Below are positions 32,507 to 35,587 of a DNA stretch of 35,587 nt, in pieces. A program made the position numbers and the translations under genes. The stretch is from DASTPP01 sp035762175 (GTDB lineage: Bacteria; Myxococcota_A; Polyangia; Polyangiales; Polyangiaceae): the NCBI GenBank assembly GCA_035762175.1, contig DASTPP010000330.1:1-35587 (forward strand), read 5' to 3'. The notes under the pieces were generated by a model that saw only the letters and a list, made by a program, of their open reading frames with translations, was not told the origin of the DNA and made no database searches. Numbering within the stretch: position 1 is the first letter of the stretch; each line of letters starts with the position of its first letter.

Positions 32507-34195
32507 ATGGCGACGCAAGCGGCGACCGGCATAGAGACCAACCTCGGCTTCATTCTCGAGCAAGTCGCTCGCGAGAAGGGCATCGAGAAAAAGGTGCTCA
32601 TCGAGACGGTCGAGGCGGCCATCTTGAAGGCGGCCCAGAGCGCGTTCGGGCCGACGCGCGAGCTCGAGCCCCGCTTCAACGAGGAGACGGGGCAGGTCGA
32701 CCTCTACCTCTACATGACGGTGGTCGACGAGATCACGCAGCCCGAGCGCGAGATCTCGATCGCGGACGTGCGGGCGCACGACGACCGGGCCAAGCGCGAG
32801 GAAGACAAGCTGAACGGCGAGGTGGGCGACGAGCTCGGCTTCCAGATCTTCTGGCACCCGGCGGACGCGCAGAAGGCGCGGCAGCAGGACGAAGAGTTCG
32901 GCCACATGCTGCACATCAAGCAGGCGCGCGCGGCCTTCGGGCGCATCGCGGCGCAGACCGCGAAGCAGGTGCTGCTCGCGCGGGTGCGCGACGCCGAGCG
33001 CGACCTCATCTACAACGAGTTCAAGGACAAGCAGGGCGAGCTCATCAAGGGCATCGTGCGGCGGTTCGAGAAGGGCAACAACCTCATCGTCGACCTGAAC
33101 AAGACCGAGGGCGTCTTGCCCTCGCGCGAGCAGACGCCGCGCGAGACGTACCGCCCGGGCGACCGCATCGTGGCGCTCATCAAGGTCATCGACCGCGAGG
33201 CGCGGGGGCCGCAGGTGGTGCTCTCGCGGCAAGACCCGCGGCTGGTCGAGAAGCTGTTCGAGGCCGAGGTGCCCGAGATCTACGAGGGCATCGTGCGCAT
33301 CGTGTCGGTGGCGCGCGAGCCGGGGGCGCGGTCGAAGATCGCGGTCGCCTCGCGCGACGCGGACGTCGACCCGGTGGGGGCGTGCGTGGGCATGAAGGGC
33401 TCGCGCGTGCAGGCGGTCGTGCAAGAGCTGCGGGGCGAGAAGATCGACATCGTGCCCTACGACCGGGACCCGGCGAAGTACGTCATCGCGGCGATCCAGC
33501 CGGCCGAGGTGCTCAAGGTCATCGTCGACGAGTCCGACCACCGGATGGAGCTGGTGGTGCCCGACGAGAAGCTCTCGCTGGCGATCGGGCGCAAGGGCCA
33601 GAACGTGCGGCTGGCGGCGCAGCTGACGGGCTGGCGGCTCGACATCATCAGCGAGTCGCGCTTCCGGCAGCTCGAGCAAGAGTCGCTCGTGGCGATGCAG
33701 GGCATCGACGGGGTCGACGACGCGGCGGCGCGGGCGCTGTACCGCTCGGGCTTCCGGTCGCCCGAAGAGATCGCGGACGCGACCGCGTCCGAGCTCGCCT
33801 CGGTGGTGGGCGGCAACGAGGGGGCGGCCGAGCGGCTGCGCGGCAGCGCCGAGGCGGCGCTCGAGAAGAAGCGGCTCGAGCGGCTGCAGGCGGCCAAAGA
33901 GCGGGGCGAGCCGGTGGGCGAGCGCGACAAGCTCTTGCTCGTGCCGGGCATGACCGAGCGCACGGTCGACGCGCTGGCCGAGGCCGGCTACGGCACGCTC
34001 GACAGCGTGCTGCGCGAGGACCCCGACCGGCTGGCCATCAAGGCGGGGCTCGGCGCGAAGAAGGCGCAGGCGCTGCAGCAGGCGGCGCGGGCCTTCGCCG
34101 AGGGCGAGTGGCCGCAGGTCGAGGCGGCGCGGCTGTTCGCCCGCCAGCAGCAGGCGGCGCTCGCGGCGCAGCCGAAGGTCGAGGGCGGCGCCTGA
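32507..34195 (+). CDS. nusA: Transcription termination/antitermination protein NusA
   Basis: 562 residues against 495 in E. coli. The N-terminal RNAP-binding domain starts NLGFILEQVAREKGIEKKVL. A roughly 20-30 residue insertion (FQIFWHPADAQKARQQDEEFG) precedes the segment RIAAQTAKQVLLARVRDAER; such an insert is seen in related deltaproteobacteria. S1 (IVDLNKTEGVLPSREQ), KH1 (VDPVGACVGMKGSRVQAV) and KH2 (LSLAIGRKGQNVRLAAQLTGW) follow. Two helix-hairpin-helix-like repeats end it (GIDGVDDAAARALYRSGF; VPGMTERTVDALAEAGYG). Paces RNA polymerase at pauses and terminators. In operon with rimP, ylxR and infB. Confidence 0.95.
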   Translation: MATQAATGIETNLGFILEQVAREKGIEKKVLIETVEAAILKAAQSAFGPTRELEPRFNEETGQVDLYLYMTVVDEITQPEREISIADVRAHDDRAKREEDKLNGEVGDELGFQIFWHPADAQKARQQDEEFGHMLHIKQARAAFGRIAAQTAKQVLLARVRDAERDLIYNEFKDKQGELIKGIVRRFEKGNNLIVDLNKTEGVLPSREQTPRETYRPGDRIVALIKVIDREARGPQVVLSRQDPRLVEKLFEAEVPEIYEGIVRIVSVAREPGARSKIAVASRDADVDPVGACVGMKGSRVQAVVQELRGEKIDIVPYDRDPAKYVIAAIQPAEVLKVIVDESDHRMELVVPDEKLSLAIGRKGQNVRLAAQLTGWRLDIISESRFRQLEQESLVAMQGIDGVDDAAARALYRSGFRSPEEIADATASELASVVGGNEGAAERLRGSAEAALEKKRLERLQAAKERGEPVGERDKLLLVPGMTERTVDALAEAGYGTLDSVLREDPDRLAIKAGLGAKKAQALQQAARAFAEGEWPQVEAARLFARQQQAALAAQPKVEGGA

Positions 34196-34221
34196 GGCGC
34201 GCGCCCGGCCGCAGCGAGGTG

Positions 34222-34224
34222 ATC
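34222..34224 (+). promoter_or_regulatory. End of an extended Shine-Dalgarno that decides the ylxR start
   Basis: GAGGTGATC (34216-34224) matches nine bases of the complement of the 16S rRNA 3' end and lies six bases before the GTG at 34231. The earlier GTG at 34219 is inside this site and so unlikely to be the start. Confidence 0.7.
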
Positions 34225-34230
34225 GAACCC

Positions 34231-34857
34231 GTGCCCCGACGCCCCCTCCCCCCCGCCCCCGCCGGGCCCGCGAACGCCGCGGGCCCGCGGCGCACGTGCG
34301 TCGGGTGCGGCGCGCGCGACGTGCCGGGGGCGATGGTGCGCTTCGTGCTCGGGCCGGGCGGCGAGCCGCTCGCCGACCCGTCGAGCTTCGGGGCGGGGCC
34401 GAAGGCGGCGGGGCGGGGGGCGCACGCGCACCCGCGGCCGGCGTGCTTGCGGGCGGCGGCGCAGAAGGGCCTGCCCAGGAGCTTCAAGCGCCCCGTCCGG
34501 GCGCGGGCCGAGGCGCTCGCGGCTGCGGTGCGCGAGGGCTCGCTCGGGCGGGCGGCGGCGCAGCTCGGGGCGGCGGCGGCCCGGGGGCTCGCGGGCGCCG
34601 AGCCGGGGGGGGGGGCGGCGCTGACGGTGGTCGCGTGCGATTGCCCCCCCGAAGCGTTCGGGCCCCCCTTGCGCGAGGCCGTCGGCCGAGGCAAGGCGGT
34701 GGCGTTCGGGCGGCGCGAGTCGCTCGGGGCGCTCTTCGGGCGCGGGGCGCTCTCGATGGTGTTCGTGCGCGACGCGGGCGTCGCGGAGAAAATCGCCCGG
34801 GCGTGTGCCGTGGCCGACGGCGCCGGGCCCGGGCGGGCGGTTTCGGAGGTCGGATGA
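34231..34857 (+). CDS. ylxR: YlxR (DUF448) fused to a YlxQ/L7Ae-like domain
   Basis: 208 residues from GTG. The YlxR part (about 20-95) has RRTCVGCGARDVPGAMVRFV and the GRGAHAHPRPACLRAA signature with the cysteine pair. After a basic Ala/Arg linker, residues ~125-200 look like the L7Ae-type fold of YlxQ (TVVACDCPPEAF, KAVAFGRRESLGALFGRGALSMVFVRDAGVAEKI). In Bacillus and others ylxR and ylxQ are separate adjacent genes between nusA and infB; here they are one protein. Both are RNA- or nucleoid-binding accessory factors. Its stop overlaps the infB ATG (ATGA). The fusion is a confident reading of the sequence. Confidence 0.85.
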   Translation: MPRRPLPPAPAGPANAAGPRRTCVGCGARDVPGAMVRFVLGPGGEPLADPSSFGAGPKAAGRGAHAHPRPACLRAAAQKGLPRSFKRPVRARAEALAAAVREGSLGRAAAQLGAAAARGLAGAEPGGGAALTVVACDCPPEAFGPPLREAVGRGKAVAFGRRESLGALFGRGALSMVFVRDAGVAEKIARACAVADGAGPGRAVSEVG

Positions 34858-35587
34858 GCAAGGTTCGTGTTTATGAGGTGGCCAAACAGCTCAACATGGA
34901 CAGGAAAGAGCTCGTCGCCCTTTTCCAGTCCCTGGGCTTGGCGGACGTCAAGAATCACATGAGCGCGGTCGACACCGACGTGGTCGACCGTGTCAAGCGT
35001 CACCTCGAAAAGGCGAAGGCCCCCTCGGTCGTCGAGGAGCGCATCCGCTCGACCGTCATCCGCCGCCGCGGCGCCGTCAAAGCCGACACGCCCTCGACGC
35101 GCGTGCCGCCCTCCGAAGGCTCGCGCGACGTGGGAGCCGAGGTGGCGGCGCCGCCGTCCGCCCGGCCGAGCACGGCGCGCCCGAGCGTGGCGCGGCCGAG
35201 CACGGCGCGCCCGAGCGTGGCGGCCGAGGCCGAGGCGCCCGTGCCTCCGGCGCCCCCTTCGGCGCGCCCCTCGACCCGGCGCCCCGCCGCGGCCGCCGCC
35301 GCCGCGGTACCGACGCCCCCGCCCCCGCGCGCTTCGGCCAAGCGCGCGGCCCTGCTCGACGCGCCCCCGCCCGTCCTCGACGACGAGCCGCCGACGCCGC
35401 CCTCGACCCGCGCCCCGGCGCGCCTCGCGCCGCCCGCGGCGGCCGAGCCGGCGGCCCCGCCGCTGCGCGCGCCCGAGCAAGAGCCGCCGGCGCCGCCCGC
35501 GGCCGCCGCGCCCACGCCCGCGCCCGCGCTCGAGCGCCCCTCGAAGGGCGACGGCGCGACCGCCACCGCCACCGCCGCCGCGCCCGC
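34854..35587 (+). CDS. infB: Translation initiation factor IF-2 (3' partial)
   Basis: The first ~244 residues; the gene continues past the window. The IF2 N-terminal domain is clear: MSKVRVYEVAKQLNMDRKELVALFQSLG, then VVDRVKRHLEKAKAPSVVEERIR. A long Ala/Pro/Ser/Arg-rich disordered segment follows, with repeats of the ARPSTARPSVA type around residues 100-120. GTPase domains lie beyond the end. Good Shine-Dalgarno GGAGGT a few bases before the ATG. Conserved position after nusA and ylxR. Confidence 0.92.
   Translation, partial: MSKVRVYEVAKQLNMDRKELVALFQSLGLADVKNHMSAVDTDVVDRVKRHLEKAKAPSVVEERIRSTVIRRRGAVKADTPSTRVPPSEGSRDVGAEVAAPPSARPSTARPSVARPSTARPSVAAEAEAPVPPAPPSARPSTRRPAAAAAAAVPTPPPPRASAKRAALLDAPPPVLDDEPPTPPSTRAPARLAPPAAAEPAAPPLRAPEQEPPAPPAAAAPTPAPALERPSKGDGATATATAAAP

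Noticed and set aside
34219..34221. GTG start for ylxR
   Set aside because: It lies inside the extended Shine-Dalgarno GAGGTGATC, which is ideally spaced for the GTG at 34231.

Overview
The window is very GC-rich, with third codon positions almost always G or C. It most resembles a member of the Myxococcota (Polyangia-like deltaproteobacteria). Supporting traits are a MopE-type calcium/metal-binding motif inside a sulfatase, an Oar-like receptor fragment on a lipoprotein, many lipoproteins of unknown function, ScpA/ScpB with long low-complexity tails, and a NusA with an extra insertion. The assignment is inferred from gene content, not from a marker comparison.

Layout. 1-1715 (+): the 3' part of a HEPN-domain gene and a Uma2-type PD-(D/E)XK gene. 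1812-3603 (-): a tightly coupled three-gene cassette of unknown function with less GC-rich codon use; its first gene looks ADP-ribosyltransferase-like. 3716-7263 (-): sspB-livM-livG-livF, a ClpXP adaptor followed by part of a branched-chain amino-acid/urea-type ABC importer, with a decayed fragment beyond livF. 7540-12648: scpB and scpA (both -), separated by two lipoprotein genes on the other strand. 12797-15289 (+): queE, a Cys-rich lipoprotein and a DegT-family aminotransferase. 15515-19833 (+): topoisomerase IV (parC-parE). 19851-21547 (+): a coupled DUF4365-type nuclease plus unknown partner. 22076-24268 (+): a membrane sulfatase of the LTA-synthase type with an embedded MopE motif. 24313-24645: a non-coding array of dyad sites in exact 42-bp register. 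24670-29819 (-): a repeat protein, a lipoprotein, two aldo/keto reductases and an Rpn-type nuclease, with a 35-bp perfect inverted repeat at 26714-26841. 30006-31622 (-): a HEAT-repeat/RlmL-like methyltransferase. 31730-35587 (+): promoter, leader terminator, then rimP-nusA-ylxR/ylxQ-infB (infB runs off the end).

How the genes fit together. Housekeeping blocks (chromosome segregation by SMC-ScpAB and topoisomerase IV; the rimP-nusA-infB translation/transcription operon; SspB-ClpXP proteolysis; queuosine precursor synthesis) alternate with accessory blocks. The accessory blocks (HEPN, Uma2 and Rpn genes sharing a common C-terminal tail; the three-gene cassette; the DUF4365 pair) look like defence or mobile-associated material.

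A recurrent feature is a TA dinucleotide of a -10-like hexamer placed 12-15 bases before the start codon of most first genes. This suggests widespread leaderless or near-leaderless transcripts. The best candidates for something undescribed are the 42-bp-register array, the three-gene cassette, the DUF4365 pair and the shared tail module.
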